Part shown: in pieces, positions 35,064 through 44,310 of the stretch | Layout: each line of letters begins with the position of its first letter | How positions within the stretch are numbered: position 1 is the first letter of the stretch | DNA from: an uncultured Clostridia bacterium | GTDB taxonomy: Bacteria > Bacillota > Clostridia > TANB77 > UBA1234 | Assembly (NCBI GenBank): GCA_934132775.1 | Contig: CAKPAA010000008.1 | Span: 1-64,000, forward strand | Direction of reading: 5' to 3' | Length of the DNA: 64,000 nt | Notes under the pieces: generated by a model | Database searches by the model: none | What the model saw: only the letters and a program-made list of their open reading frames with translations | What the model was told of the DNA's origin: nothing | Translations under genes and position numbers: made by a program

Positions 35064-35570
35064 ATGAAAATAAATTTATCAAGTTTAATGTGTCTAATAG
35101 ATGAAAAGGAAAAACAATATACATCCTTATTTATTGCATTAAAGAATCACGTCTTTAATACTTCAATTCAAGAATTAAACGGCACTACTAATATAATTGA
35201 GGATAACAAAAATGATTTTCAAGAAGAACTAAGCGACGTACAAAAATTATCTAAAGAAATAACTCAATTAAAAAGTATACTATATGAAAAAAATAACAGT
35301 TTCAAACTCACTGACGGTAGAACAATTCAAGCAGCCATAGTTGAAAATAGTAACTTAAGAAAATTGAAAGACAATTTGCAACTTTTGTTAAATTATCGTA
35401 ACATCAAGCAAAGAGTCACCGAGGTAAACAATTCATATTTTCAGATTCAAGAAATAAATTACAACCCAGAAGAAATCAAATCTCAAATTCAAAAACTTGA
35501 CGAAAGAATTCGTAGCACTGACTTTGAAATTTCAAAATTAAACAGTATTGAATTTGACATCAACATATAA
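35064..35570 (+). CDS. Coiled-coil protein of unknown function
   Basis: The 168-residue protein is largely charged helix, with likely coiled coils at about residues 55-90 and 140-165 (IKSQIQKLDERIRSTDFEIS). There is no signal peptide or membrane segment. It starts behind GGAGGAG. I do not recognise the family. It stands alone between a decayed gene and a structured-RNA candidate. Confidence 0.5.
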   Translation: MKINLSSLMCLIDEKEKQYTSLFIALKNHVFNTSIQELNGTTNIIEDNKNDFQEELSDVQKLSKEITQLKSILYEKNNSFKLTDGRTIQAAIVENSNLRKLKDNLQLLLNYRNIKQRVTEVNNSYFQIQEINYNPEEIKSQIQKLDERIRSTDFEISKLNSIEFDINI

Positions 35571-36094
35571 ACTAATTGGGTCTTGTTAAGTTATTTTACA
35601 AGTTAAATTAAATACAAAGTTTTAAGCCCACTTGCCTTTTAAAATAACTATATTTAGCTTTGTAATTTATTTTTACAGTTTTTACTTTATTTTATGTTAC
35701 AATTTTAAAAATCAAAAATTGCTTTATATTTTATTTGTTACAATTTATTTGCAAACATTTATGTGTAAATTTTAAATAGTTACTTAAAAGGCACTAAAGA
35801 GGAAGAAAACCGGCAGGTAAATATCCACATATTCTGATATTTATCTAAACAAGAGATTAGAATGTGAATCTTTATGGCAATGATACTAACGTCATACCGG
35901 TTTTACTAGTGTTATCTTGTATCTGAAACCAAAAGATAACATGACTCTTTAGTATCACTTTTTCGCCTCAAATTTATTAAATTTGGAGTTATAGGAGTCG
36001 TATAATTCAAATCTTTCATCTTCTTGCATTATCAAAGTAGCCTATGGTTGTCTAATTGTTAAAACTTTCATAATATGTTTCTCCTAATACAAAA
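35571..36094. other. Gap holding a structured-RNA candidate
   Basis: No reading frame of interest is present. The middle part folds as described in the entry for 35793-35953. A CTCAAATTT/AAATTTGGAG inverted repeat lies at about 35968-35989. Confidence 0.5.
35793..35953. ncRNA. Possible multi-stem non-coding RNA
   Basis: Nested pairings close a ~160-base unit. ACTAAAGAG (35793-35801) pairs with CTCTTTAGT (35945-35953). AAAACCGG (35806-35813) pairs with CCGGTTTT (35897-35904). Inside or beside these are GGTAAATATC/GATATTTATC, AGATT/AATCT (35854-35871) and GTTATCTT/AAGATAAC (35911-35940). This is a multibranch fold in a 520-base non-coding gap. The family and strand are unknown to me. Confidence 0.55.
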
Positions 36095-36757
36095 TTATCT
36101 TTTACATTTCATAGCCATATAAAAAATTAATTCTTCTAATCTTTTGGCATTTGAGAATGTATCAATATTATTAAACATTTCTCTAAATTTTTCAAATTCA
36201 CTTCTTATAACATTAAGAATAATTGAAATAATTAATATTAAACTGGTACCAAATATTATTTTACTTGTAAAATCTCCCCCTGCTAAAATCTCCTTAATAA
36301 ACTCTGGAATCAATGAATATAGAATACCACTAATTACAGTCCAATCAACATATTTTATCCATTTTCTTTCTTTATCCTTAATTCCTTGTAATATCAAAGT
36401 TAATTTATCAAAAGTATTTATTTTTCTCTTCTTGCAGTATGAAGTAATCCAATCTTTTTGATACTTATCAATCGCATTATTCACTTTTTTTATCTGCTGT
36501 ATACTAAATCCTTCCTTCAAATTATAATCAAGACCCAATCTTCTAGATACTCTATACATAAAAATGATTTCCGTCAGCATAAAAATTAGAACTAAAAATA
36601 TTGCTCCAAAACCAGCAACTAAATAAACATTGTGTCCACAGTAATATAAATAGAAATAAGCAACAATAAATAAAATTATAGCTCCTTTCCAAATTCCACT
36701 AGCAAATTTACTAGTAATAGCACATTTTTCATTATATTTTTCAATTATTTCTTCCAT
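36095..36757 (-). CDS. Multi-pass membrane protein of unknown function
   Basis: The 220-residue protein has two adjacent helices near residues 24-68 (AIILFIVAYFYLYY; GAIFLVLIFMLTEIIFMY) and two more near 143-190. A Lys-rich cytosolic loop lies between. I do not recognise the family. It lies downstream of the Kiwa-like pair on the same strand but is separated from it by about 300 bases without a gene, so it is probably independent. Confidence 0.5.
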   Translation of the reverse strand: MEEIIEKYNEKCAITSKFASGIWKGAIILFIVAYFYLYYCGHNVYLVAGFGAIFLVLIFMLTEIIFMYRVSRRLGLDYNLKEGFSIQQIKKVNNAIDKYQKDWITSYCKKRKINTFDKLTLILQGIKDKERKWIKYVDWTVISGILYSLIPEFIKEILAGGDFTSKIIFGTSLILIISIILNVIRSEFEKFREMFNNIDTFSNAKRLEELIFYMAMKCKR

Positions 36758-37065
36758 TTTGCAAGTACATACACTCCAATTATCAGATTGCTATATAAAA
36801 TAACTGGAATACTTCTCCTTTCCATAATAAATTATAAAAATACAAATAAAATTGTAAAAAAACGTATAAAGTGTTTATTTGTTTACAGCAAGTTTGCAAC
36901 ATAAAAGTTCACTCTTAAGTTACATCTGTTAGTGCCTTCGTTATCGAATTAAAAATAGTTGTCTTAGCTTTGTTAGGACTATATTATTTTTTATTTATGC
37001 TAAATTCTGCCAGGCTTGTCAAAATATAATAGATAAAATCAGTCAACACTAGAACAAGTTTGTTG

Positions 37066-37638
37066 CTAAAATTTTATAACATCTCCAAATTCATATTCTC
37101 TTGTTGTATCATAAATTTTTATTTGAGTGTTATCATATATGTTTCCTCTTATTAAAACATTTTTTCTTAATAGATTTCCATCTTTTTCTATTGTTATGTT
37201 ATATACTTTATAATTCCACAGTAAAAGTATAGGATTTATATATATATCACCATACCTAATTGATATAATTCCTAATAAAAAAATTATTAATATTAATGTA
37301 ACCATATTGCTTATAGAATTCAGATCAAACTCTATAAATGTAAGAATGTATATTGAAATATAGTTTAAAATTGAATCACTTGAAAAATTATTAACTTTCA
37401 ATATTTTATATGAATTATTGTGATATTTGTTAATCCCATTTATTTGAATAGTTACATATACAACAGAAACAATTGTTAAAATCAATAATATAGTAATAAA
37501 GAAATCATCCACACTATTAAAATATTTTATATTGTCAAGATTCCACTTTCTGTTTTCAAATTTTAATAATACGTTCTTTACTATCAAAATTAAATACAGT
37601 GGCACATATGAAGACAAATATAACATTATCTTATTCAT
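37066..37638 (-). CDS. kwaA: Kiwa-like membrane subunit KwaA
   Basis: The 190-residue protein starts MNKIMLYLSSYVPLYLILIV and has about four membrane helices (near residues 4-22, 45-65, 95-112, 113-130), then a cytosolic C-terminal part. In Kiwa, KwaA senses phage at the membrane and works with KwaB. The assignment rests on the SSYVPLYLILI start, the four-helix layout and the neighbour; sequence identity to known KwaA is not established here. Its ATG overlaps the kwaB stop (ATGA), so translation is coupled. That makes correct frameshifting in kwaB matter for kwaA expression too. Confidence 0.6.
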   Translation of the reverse strand: MNKIMLYLSSYVPLYLILIVKNVLLKFENRKWNLDNIKYFNSVDDFFITILLILTIVSVVYVTIQINGINKYHNNSYKILKVNNFSSDSILNYISIYILTFIEFDLNSISNMVTLILIIFLLGIISIRYGDIYINPILLLWNYKVYNITIEKDGNLLRKNVLIRGNIYDNTQIKIYDTTREYEFGDVIKF

Positions 37639-38565
37639 TTTTCATCTCCTTCATAATTCATAGATCTTGCTACGCCTTTTTTATCTGTTAATTCGCTTGT
37701 TACATATAGATCCAATAATAAGTTCAAAATTTCTTTTGTATATTCTTCTTCATATACTATTTTATTATCTTCATCTAATTTAACTTTTAATTTATGATTT
37801 ATTATTATCTGCGGTATTTTTTCTCTATTCGCTTTTATATTCTTAAGTCCTTTTTCCATTATAACTTTTGATATTCTTTTTACAAAATGTCCGATTATTT
37901 TTACATTTTTCAATAAATGTTTTTGGATCATCTATAAACTCACATTCACAAATTTCGCTACTATTGTCATCAATTAATCTACAATACATCTCTCTAAATT
38001 TGAATAAAGAATTAAAATGATTTCTATCAAATATATAAAACTTTCCATTGTATTCAAAACAAGAAACCAAACCATCTAAATACAATATATCCTCCTTAAC
38101 TCTTTTCATTTTTTCTCCTAATAACTTAAATTTCATGGACTTTCTTAATGTATTTTGTGGCTTTATGAATTTTTTAAATATTGTTATTTTTATATTACTA
38201 TTTGGTTTTTCTATTTTAAAATAAATAAAATTAATTTTATCAAAATTTGTCCCTTTATTTATATTTTCTTCTTTATTTATATTTTCAAGTAATCTTTCAT
38301 ACTCCTTTACAGTACTAGTATCTACAACATCTATACTATCGTCAAAAGAAATTTCCAGATCATATTTTTCAATATTTCTATTTTCTAAATAGTATTCAAT
38401 TGTATTTAGCAAAACATTCTTTAACTCTTGTATCTCATCACCTTCAAATATTGTTTTATATAATTTATAATTGTCCGCTCTTCCGAATAGTAATTCCTCA
38501 TTAGTATTTGTTCCTTTCAATTCTTTAATTAATCGTTTTAACTTTGATATTTCCTCTTGTTCCAC
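37635..38565 (-). CDS. kwaB: Kiwa-like KwaB (DUF4868), interrupted by +1 frameshift at CGG
   Basis: KwaB is the cytosolic DNA-binding effector of Kiwa anti-phage defence. The first frame from 38565 contains the family hallmark FYIFDRNHFNSLFKFREMY and FIEKCKNN, then CGG at 37891-37893, after which it ends in a short unrelated tail. The +1 frame continues as GHFVKRISKVIM and holds the rest of the domain, including YTKEILNLLLDLYVTSELTDKKG, to a stop at 37635. Joined, the protein is about 309 residues, the usual KwaB size. The break is a single base at a CGG, as in pth, thyX and the KOW gene. Alternatively the gene is dead, but the downstream part shows no decay. Confidence 0.7.
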
Positions 38566-38710
38566 CTAAAATCCCCCAATTTCTCAAATAATTATTCTAA
38601 TAGCCATATAATATTTTGTAATGCTTAATTTTTTTATTTTATCAATCTATACTTATAAACCCTGTATTATTTTATCAAGGAAAATTTTCAATTCTTAGCA
38701 AAATATTCTA

Positions 38711-39544
38711 TTATTTTCTATTCTTTTTATCTCTTAAATATCCAACTCCTAATGCACTTAGCAACACAAACCCTGCCAATGCATCCGAATTTTTAGAAGT
38801 ATCCTTTGAAGCTGAGTTAGATTCTATATCATCATTTTGTGAGTTTGGATTAACAGCAACATCCTGATTATTCTGTTCAACTTTATTTTCCTCGTATTTT
38901 ACATCGCCAGACACATCAATATTTTCTTTTTTATCTTCATTTACTAATATGCCAATTGAATCCATCTTTTCATTTGAAGTACTTACTGTCACATATGCTT
39001 GACCTGTACCTATTGCCGTTATTTTCCCGTTTTCACTAACTTTAATCACATCTTCATTACTTGACTTCCATACTACTTTCTTGTTGGTAGTATTATCTGG
39101 TAAAATATTAACCGCTAATTGTTTGACTTCTCCAACTTTAAGATTTTTTATTTTTTCAACTATCTCTATACTTTCAGCTTTTATTATGTTTGGAATATCC
39201 TTAGTTGTCTTATCAACTGAATTCTTAGAATCCTTACTTGTAGAAGATGCTGAATGATTCGAATTTTCGCTATTTGAAGAAGTTTTATTGTTATTATTCT
39301 TTTGGGCAGTATTTGACGAAGCTGTGGAACTAGCTGAATATGGGCAAACGCCATTACTATGCAGATGTGCCGGATGCCCTCCGCAATGATAATGATAACT
39401 TCCAAGTCCACTTTTGTTTTTATTATCTCTATGTCCTCCACTAGAGTCTGTTCTTCCAGAGTGGGCCAAAGTAAACATATTAATAGAAACTATGCTCAAA
39501 ACTATCAATATTACAGAAAATATTTTAACTTTTTTCTTATTCAT
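38711..39544 (-). CDS. Surface protein with YHYH and Ig-like (Big_2) domains
   Basis: The 277-residue protein has a signal peptide (IFSVILIVLSIVSINMFTLAHS). A short YHYH domain follows (GHRDNKNKSGLGSYHYHCGG ... CPY), whose His and Cys residues suggest metal binding. Then come a Ser/Asn-rich linker, a bacterial Ig-like group 2 domain at about residues 135-205 (LKVGEVKQLAVNILPDN, TVSTSN), an acidic linker and a C-terminal helix with a basic tail (LRDKKNRK). There is no LPXTG motif, so it is probably held by the terminal helix. Role unknown. Confidence 0.75.
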   Translation of the reverse strand: MNKKKVKIFSVILIVLSIVSINMFTLAHSGRTDSSGGHRDNKNKSGLGSYHYHCGGHPAHLHSNGVCPYSASSTASSNTAQKNNNNKTSSNSENSNHSASSTSKDSKNSVDKTTKDIPNIIKAESIEIVEKIKNLKVGEVKQLAVNILPDNTTNKKVVWKSSNEDVIKVSENGKITAIGTGQAYVTVSTSNEKMDSIGILVNEDKKENIDVSGDVKYEENKVEQNNQDVAVNPNSQNDDIESNSASKDTSKNSDALAGFVLLSALGVGYLRDKKNRK

Positions 39545-39773
39545 ATATAATTCCCCTAATAATTATCATATAGCATTATTTTCAACAAACACAATTTATA
39601 AGCACTCATCATTATATATAACCTAAATAACGTATAAAAAGGGACAAGTTTCGACAATATTTTCATAATTATCAAATAGCGATACACGATCTTTTACTTT
39701 CTTAACTGAGCACAAAATTATAATTTAAGTTTAAACTTTTTAATATCAAAATAATAATTATATTTTTACAAAG

Positions 39774-39836
39774 CAAAAAACTTTCTTCTAGCAATACAAA
39801 TAACATCATGTATCACTAAAAGAAAGTTTTTATTTT
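39774..39836 (-). terminator. Terminator of the 39875-41788 operon
   Basis: AAAAACTTTCTTTTAG and CTAGAAGAAAGTTTTTT pair on the minus strand with a 30-base loop and a T tract. The rest of 39545-39873 shows no gene. Confidence 0.65.
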
Positions 39837-39874
39837 TATCAAATCTATAATTTTCTACCATTAGCCTTATTTAA

Positions 39875-40639
39875 TTACCTATCTTGTTCTGAATATTTTT
39901 CAAGTTTATCTTCATAATTTGAAAATATATTCTTATCTATCTGCAAATTCAGTTCATCATTTAATATTTTAGTTAATTCAAACATTATTGATATTGCACT
40001 CGTAACAATTAGATTATAATTTTTATAACTAGGAATAAGAGAAATCATTATTTCGCTTTCACTTTTCTTAGAACTACTATTAATTGAACTATATCCAGCA
40101 TGAGATGAATTGCATAATATAGCATACTCAAAATTATATACATTCGTCATTCCTGCCAACTTTGCCCATTCTGCCACAGTTGTTTTTTCTCCTATCGCTT
40201 CATCAAAATTAACATTTTTCTCCTTAAATATTTCCATTCCAGGTTCATTATTTTTAATTTTTTTATTAAATTTATAATATTTATATAATTCATCTTTCTT
40301 TATTCTTTCTATATTTGCCTTATCCTTTGAAATTGCCAAAAGTTTAAACAACATTTCATGCAATCTTCGTAAAAGTGTAAATGCATCTTCTTCTAAGCCT
40401 CTCTGTGTTAATAAAATAATTGATTGATACGTTTTATGCATTTCTCCCCAAAATAGTAAGAAATATTTCTTTACTTCATTATTTACATTCAATCTTTTAT
40501 TTAAATACAATCCGTATATCCAGCAATTTACTTCTTTAGCATATTCGTATAAGTCTTTGTTTTGATCTAAAATAAAGTTCACTCCTGAATAATTTAAAAA
40601 TCCGTCTTTCTCATATGGTACACATGCACTAAGTTTCAT
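39875..40639 (-). CDS. DUF5677-like protein, possible defence partner
   Basis: The 254-residue soluble helical protein contains TQRGLEEDAFTLLRRLHEML near residue 85 and a conserved NSSHAGYSS near residue 175. This resembles DUF5677-type proteins, which are often found in defence loci; the match is from pattern memory and is tentative. Its ATG follows the TAG of the DUF4268 nuclease gene directly, with GGGGTGAA as ribosome binding site, so the two are a tight operon. Confidence 0.5.
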   Translation of the reverse strand: MKLSACVPYEKDGFLNYSGVNFILDQNKDLYEYAKEVNCWIYGLYLNKRLNVNNEVKKYFLLFWGEMHKTYQSIILLTQRGLEEDAFTLLRRLHEMLFKLLAISKDKANIERIKKDELYKYYKFNKKIKNNEPGMEIFKEKNVNFDEAIGEKTTVAEWAKLAGMTNVYNFEYAILCNSSHAGYSSINSSSKKSESEIMISLIPSYKNYNLIVTSAISIMFELTKILNDELNLQIDKNIFSNYEDKLEKYSEQDR

Positions 40640-41788
40640 CTATTCACCCCTTTTGGTTACATTATTTTCCTTTGAGTATTTATCTATGTATTTTTTAAAT
40701 GCTTTTTCCAATTTAATCATATTGTCCATTAAAAATTTCATTATACTTGGCCAATCTTCTTGATTAAATATACTAACACTTTCAAGTCTATATGATATTC
40801 TCGACATATTTTTGTCGTCAAGACGTTCCCATAATAATTTATCTCCAAATGTTCTTTCTATTTCTTCTTTATACAAGTACATATAGTCATATATTTTTTT
40901 GTTATTTTTCATATCATGACTTTTTCCTATTCCTAATTCAACTGCAGCATAGCTTTTAGTTATCACAAAATTAAATAAAACTCCCGAAATTCCTGAGCCA
41001 GTGCTTAGCCAATGATCATATTGATTCAATTCTAAATTTCTACCCAAAAACAAATCTGATTTTTCATTAAATTTAGGCAAAAATTCATGCCAAAATTTAT
41101 TTCTTGTAATTTGACAATTAGCCAAAACTTCTTTACTCTTTAAATCTTCTTGTGCCTTTTCTTCATACCCTATCATTATATCCGCAATATCTTTTACTGG
41201 TATTATTTGATCCATATCAATAACAAGGTTATCTTTAACATTATATGGAGTTATCTTTATGCACTGAATTTTCATTCCATATTTTCTAGCCCATATTACT
41301 GTATTAGTAACTTCTTTCCTAAATTCTTTTGCAACTAATACTATTCTCTGACTTAAATCTTGATTTAACTGCACTTCTGAAAAATCTGGCTTTTCTAAAA
41401 AATCTGTAATAATATCTTCTGAAACTGCTTCTATTTCCTGTTTATTTAAATACTGTTGAAAAATTTCCTTTATGTCTTCTTTCTTTAGCGAAGAACAATA
41501 TCCTGCATATTTCATTGACTGCCAAACAACATTTTTTCCACTATCATCTAGCTTGTTTTCTATTATTACCAAATTACCATTTTTATCTAACGCTAATAAG
41601 TCCAAACGTTCATTAGTATCACTAAATCCATCAAATTCTTTTTGTATGATTAATAAATCCTCTCCTAAAATTGTAGGATTATTAGCAATCCATTCTTGTA
41701 AGTCTTTTCTTTCTTTTAGTCCGCAACTTTTAAACGATATATCCTTAATCTCTTGAGTTGTTTTATCTTCTTTATTAACTAAGAACAT
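40640..41788 (-). CDS. PD-(D/E)xK nuclease-like protein with DUF4268 domain
   Basis: The protein has about 382 residues. The N-terminal half holds a PD-(D/E)xK nuclease core, ERLDLLALDKNGNLVIIENK, with the Asp and the ExK pair near residues 60-80, as in NucS/DUF91-type proteins. The C-terminal part (NKFWHEFLPKF through WPSIMKFLMDNMIKLEKAF) is DUF4268. Such proteins are frequent in restriction and defence loci, so DNA cleavage on invading DNA is inferred. The start at 41788 has AAAAGG at proper spacing. Confidence 0.7.
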   Translation of the reverse strand: MFLVNKEDKTTQEIKDISFKSCGLKERKDLQEWIANNPTILGEDLLIIQKEFDGFSDTNERLDLLALDKNGNLVIIENKLDDSGKNVVWQSMKYAGYCSSLKKEDIKEIFQQYLNKQEIEAVSEDIITDFLEKPDFSEVQLNQDLSQRIVLVAKEFRKEVTNTVIWARKYGMKIQCIKITPYNVKDNLVIDMDQIIPVKDIADIMIGYEEKAQEDLKSKEVLANCQITRNKFWHEFLPKFNEKSDLFLGRNLELNQYDHWLSTGSGISGVLFNFVITKSYAAVELGIGKSHDMKNNKKIYDYMYLYKEEIERTFGDKLLWERLDDKNMSRISYRLESVSIFNQEDWPSIMKFLMDNMIKLEKAFKKYIDKYSKENNVTKRGE

Positions 41789-41884
41789 AATTATCATATC
41801 CTTTTCATTTTATAATATATATTTATACATTCTTTATAAATAACTTTCATAATACCATGTTTTCAAATCATTACATTTTCACAT

Positions 41885-42724
41885 TTATATTACTTCATTA
41901 TCACAAATTACTTTTATTTTTCCATCAATGAGTTTTATGTAATCTTTATATACTTTTCCAAAAAGATCTTTATACTCTATATATACTTCTTTTATAGTTG
42001 GAGATGGCAATTCGGCAACACTTCTATACATTCCATCATTTGTGATTACTAGTTTGGCAGTACTATTCGAATTTATATGTAATCTGTCTTCATATTTAGA
42101 AAAAAATACTTTTTCTTCTTTTGATATGGTTTGAATTTTGCATGGATTCTTTCCAATCTCAATCTCATCTACAATTTTTTGAAAGGTTATGTATGATCTT
42201 TCCATATCTATAATTGCCACTGTTTGTCCAGAATTAGTGATATTAATCACAAATTTGCCAAAATCATTCATATTTTCTTCTAACGTCGTAATAAACTTTT
42301 CTTGCATTTCAGTTTTATAAATTTTCGTACTTAATGGTGCATATATACTTGTGAACAAACAAGGTCGTTGAGATTCTCTGACATTTTCATTACTTTCTTT
42401 TCTGTCCATTCTTGTAACGTAAATTAACATATATGTACTAACCATCATCGAAATGTACGTTCCTATAAATGAAAGCCAATCATAATTAATAGATATATTT
42501 TCAGTTAGCTTTAGGAAAGAAAATATATTATATCTGTCCATATAGTAAACTATAATTGGAACCAACAACATTATTGACATAAAGTCCAAAGTAGCTTTCT
42601 CTGAACCGTGTAACTTTTTTCTTTCATTTACAAATTCTATTACGCTTATTACAATTCTATATACTATAAAAAATGAAAAAATCAACATTGATAATACAAT
42701 TATCCACCCTAAAATACTATTCAT
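41885..42724 (-). CDS. Membrane protein of unknown function
   Basis: The 279-residue protein has three hydrophobic segments in the first 110 residues (ILGWIIVLSMLIFSFFIVYR; ATLDFMSIMLLVPIIVYYMD; WLSFIGTYISMMVSTYMLIY). The rest is a soluble domain of about 165 residues that is mainly beta (FGKFVINITNSGQTVAIIDM; TAKLVITNDGMYRS). It resembles small membrane proteins found in mobile regions, but I cannot name it. Confidence 0.5.
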   Translation of the reverse strand: MNSILGWIIVLSMLIFSFFIVYRIVISVIEFVNERKKLHGSEKATLDFMSIMLLVPIIVYYMDRYNIFSFLKLTENISINYDWLSFIGTYISMMVSTYMLIYVTRMDRKESNENVRESQRPCLFTSIYAPLSTKIYKTEMQEKFITTLEENMNDFGKFVINITNSGQTVAIIDMERSYITFQKIVDEIEIGKNPCKIQTISKEEKVFFSKYEDRLHINSNSTAKLVITNDGMYRSVAELPSPTIKEVYIEYKDLFGKVYKDYIKLIDGKIKVICDNEVI

Positions 42725-42939
42725 TATAAATTCCTCATTTCAATATCCTTATTATATTGTTAATAAACCAAAATTGATAAAAAAAATCAAAAACACAATA
42801 CTGTTAAATGATAAGCTCCTTTTTGTGGTCTTATCAATAGCTCGAAAAATTTTTTCTTTACAAATTTAATTTATCTTTTCGAGCATTCTATTTCTTATCA
42901 AAATTTACTCTTTAAAAGTTCTAGAAAATTTTGATAATT

Positions 42940-43088
42940 TTAGTTTTTCCTCAACACTTTTTCAAAATTCAATCCGTTTTTATCACATATAACATCAAAT
43001 AATTCGTTATTTCATTTTGAAGATTCATTTCTGTACAAGAATTAATTGCATTCATAATACTTCCTACTTTTAACTTCTTGCCATGCAT
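42940..43088 (-). pseudogene. Remnant of a small gene with a short deletion
   Basis: From an ATG at 43088 behind AGGAAGAAG the frame reads MHGKKLKVGSIMNAINSCTE and then breaks near the ACGAAT at about 43011. The reading continues in another frame as ELFDVICDKNGLNFEKVLRKN to a stop at 42940. The join fits the loss of four bases (GAAT). Family unknown. Confidence 0.35.
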
Positions 43089-43217
43089 TTTCTTCTTCCT
43101 ATTATTTTGCTTTTTTCATTCTATCATAAACAGTCCCTTTATTCTATATAATTTAACTTTTTTCAACAAAATAATCTCTATGGTAAATAACTCATTTTTC
43201 ATTCAAAATCACTATTC

Positions 43218-43263
43218 AAAAATAGCCATACCCCTCATTTAATCTAAGAGTATGACTATTTTA
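43218..43263 (-). terminator. Terminator of the FtsZ-like gene
   Basis: AAAATAGTCATAC and GTATGGCTATTTTT pair on the minus strand (43218-43263), with a T tract at the end. Confidence 0.7.
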
Positions 43264-43352
43264 AATTATGCTTTTATTAGCACTAACTATGTATCTCACC
43301 TTTGACATCCAAATTAATAATCCATTAATTGTCCAATTATTCTCACAAATAA

Positions 43353-44297
43353 TTATTCAACTCCTGTAGCTATTACTGTAACAACAACTTCATCCTCCAT
43401 ATTATCATCAACAACTGTTCCAAATATAACGTCTGCATTAGCGTCAACTCTATTATTTACAAGCCCTATGGCTGTATTGACTTCGTTTAGTTTCAATGCT
43501 TGTTCTCCACCAGTTACATTAAAAATAATTCCTTTGGCATTATCTATTTGATATTCTGTAAGTGGATTATCTATTGCTTTCTTAGTTGCCTCAACAACCG
43601 CATTTTCTCCTTGACCTTTGCCAATTCCCATATATCCTTTTCCTTTATAATCTAGAACCGTTTTTATATCGGCAAAGTCTAAATTAATTTCGCCTACTGA
43701 AGTAATAATATCTGTGACGCTTTGAATTCCTTTCTTTAATACATTATCCGCTACCTTGAATGATTCTTGCATTGTAGCCTTTGGATCTAACTTATCATTA
43801 CATATAACAATTAAAGCATTCACATTATCTTTTAATTTTTCTATTCCTCTTTCTGCTCTGCTGGTTCTTCCTCTTCCTTCGAATGTAAATGGCTTTGTTA
43901 CTATTGCAACTGTTAATATTTCCATTTCTTTTGCTATCCTAGCTACAACTGGCAAAGCACCAGTGCCTGTTCCTCCACCCATTCCAGCAGTTAAGAAAAG
44001 CATATCAGTATTTTCAAGCAACTCTCTTATTTCATTTTCACTTTCTAGCGCCGCTTTTTCACCAACTAAATCGTTGGCTCCTGCACCTAATCCATTGGTA
44101 GTTTCTTTTCCAATTTGTAACACATTCTTTGTTTCCGCTCTTTGTAATATTTTCGTTTCAGTATTAATTAAAAATGTTTCAACGTTTTTTACTTTATCTT
44201 TAATGATGTTGGTTACAGCATTGTTTCCGCCTCCACCAACACCAATTACCTTGATTCTTAAATTGTTTTCAGTTTCCATTTCTATTTTCATCTCCAT
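43353..44297 (-). CDS. FtsZ paralogue lacking the C-terminal tail
   Basis: FtsZ is the tubulin-like GTPase of the division ring. This 314-residue protein has the GTP-binding loops VIGVGGGGNNAV and the signature GMGGGTGTGALPVV. The T7 loop GEINLDFADIKTVL, needed for GTP hydrolysis in the filament, is also present. It stops right after the globular core (VVVTVIATGVE). The long linker and the conserved C-terminal peptide that binds FtsA or SepF are missing, so it cannot be the ordinary division FtsZ unless anchored in another way. Start choice is uncertain: ATG at 44297, 44291 or 44279, the last with GGAG 12 bases upstream. It is preceded by an unknown gene 13 bases away. Confidence 0.85.
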   Translation of the reverse strand: MEMKIEMETENNLRIKVIGVGGGGNNAVTNIIKDKVKNVETFLINTETKILQRAETKNVLQIGKETTNGLGAGANDLVGEKAALESENEIRELLENTDMLFLTAGMGGGTGTGALPVVARIAKEMEILTVAIVTKPFTFEGRGRTSRAERGIEKLKDNVNALIVICNDKLDPKATMQESFKVADNVLKKGIQSVTDIITSVGEINLDFADIKTVLDYKGKGYMGIGKGQGENAVVEATKKAIDNPLTEYQIDNAKGIIFNVTGGEQALKLNEVNTAIGLVNNRVDANADVIFGTVVDDNMEDEVVVTVIATGVE

Positions 44298-44310
44298 CTT
44301 TTACATGATT

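Larger units (their letters stand above)
42725..43352. other. Gap with one decayed gene and hairpins
   Basis: Besides the remnant at 42940-43088 and the terminator at 43218-43263, it holds an inverted repeat GCTCGAAAA/TTTTCGAGC at about 42841-42887. No intact gene is seen. Confidence 0.4.

Noticed and set aside
37635..38565. kwaB as two separate overlapping genes
   Set aside because: Neither half is a complete DUF4868 domain, and the second half has no ribosome binding site at its first ATG; the two halves join exactly at CGG.
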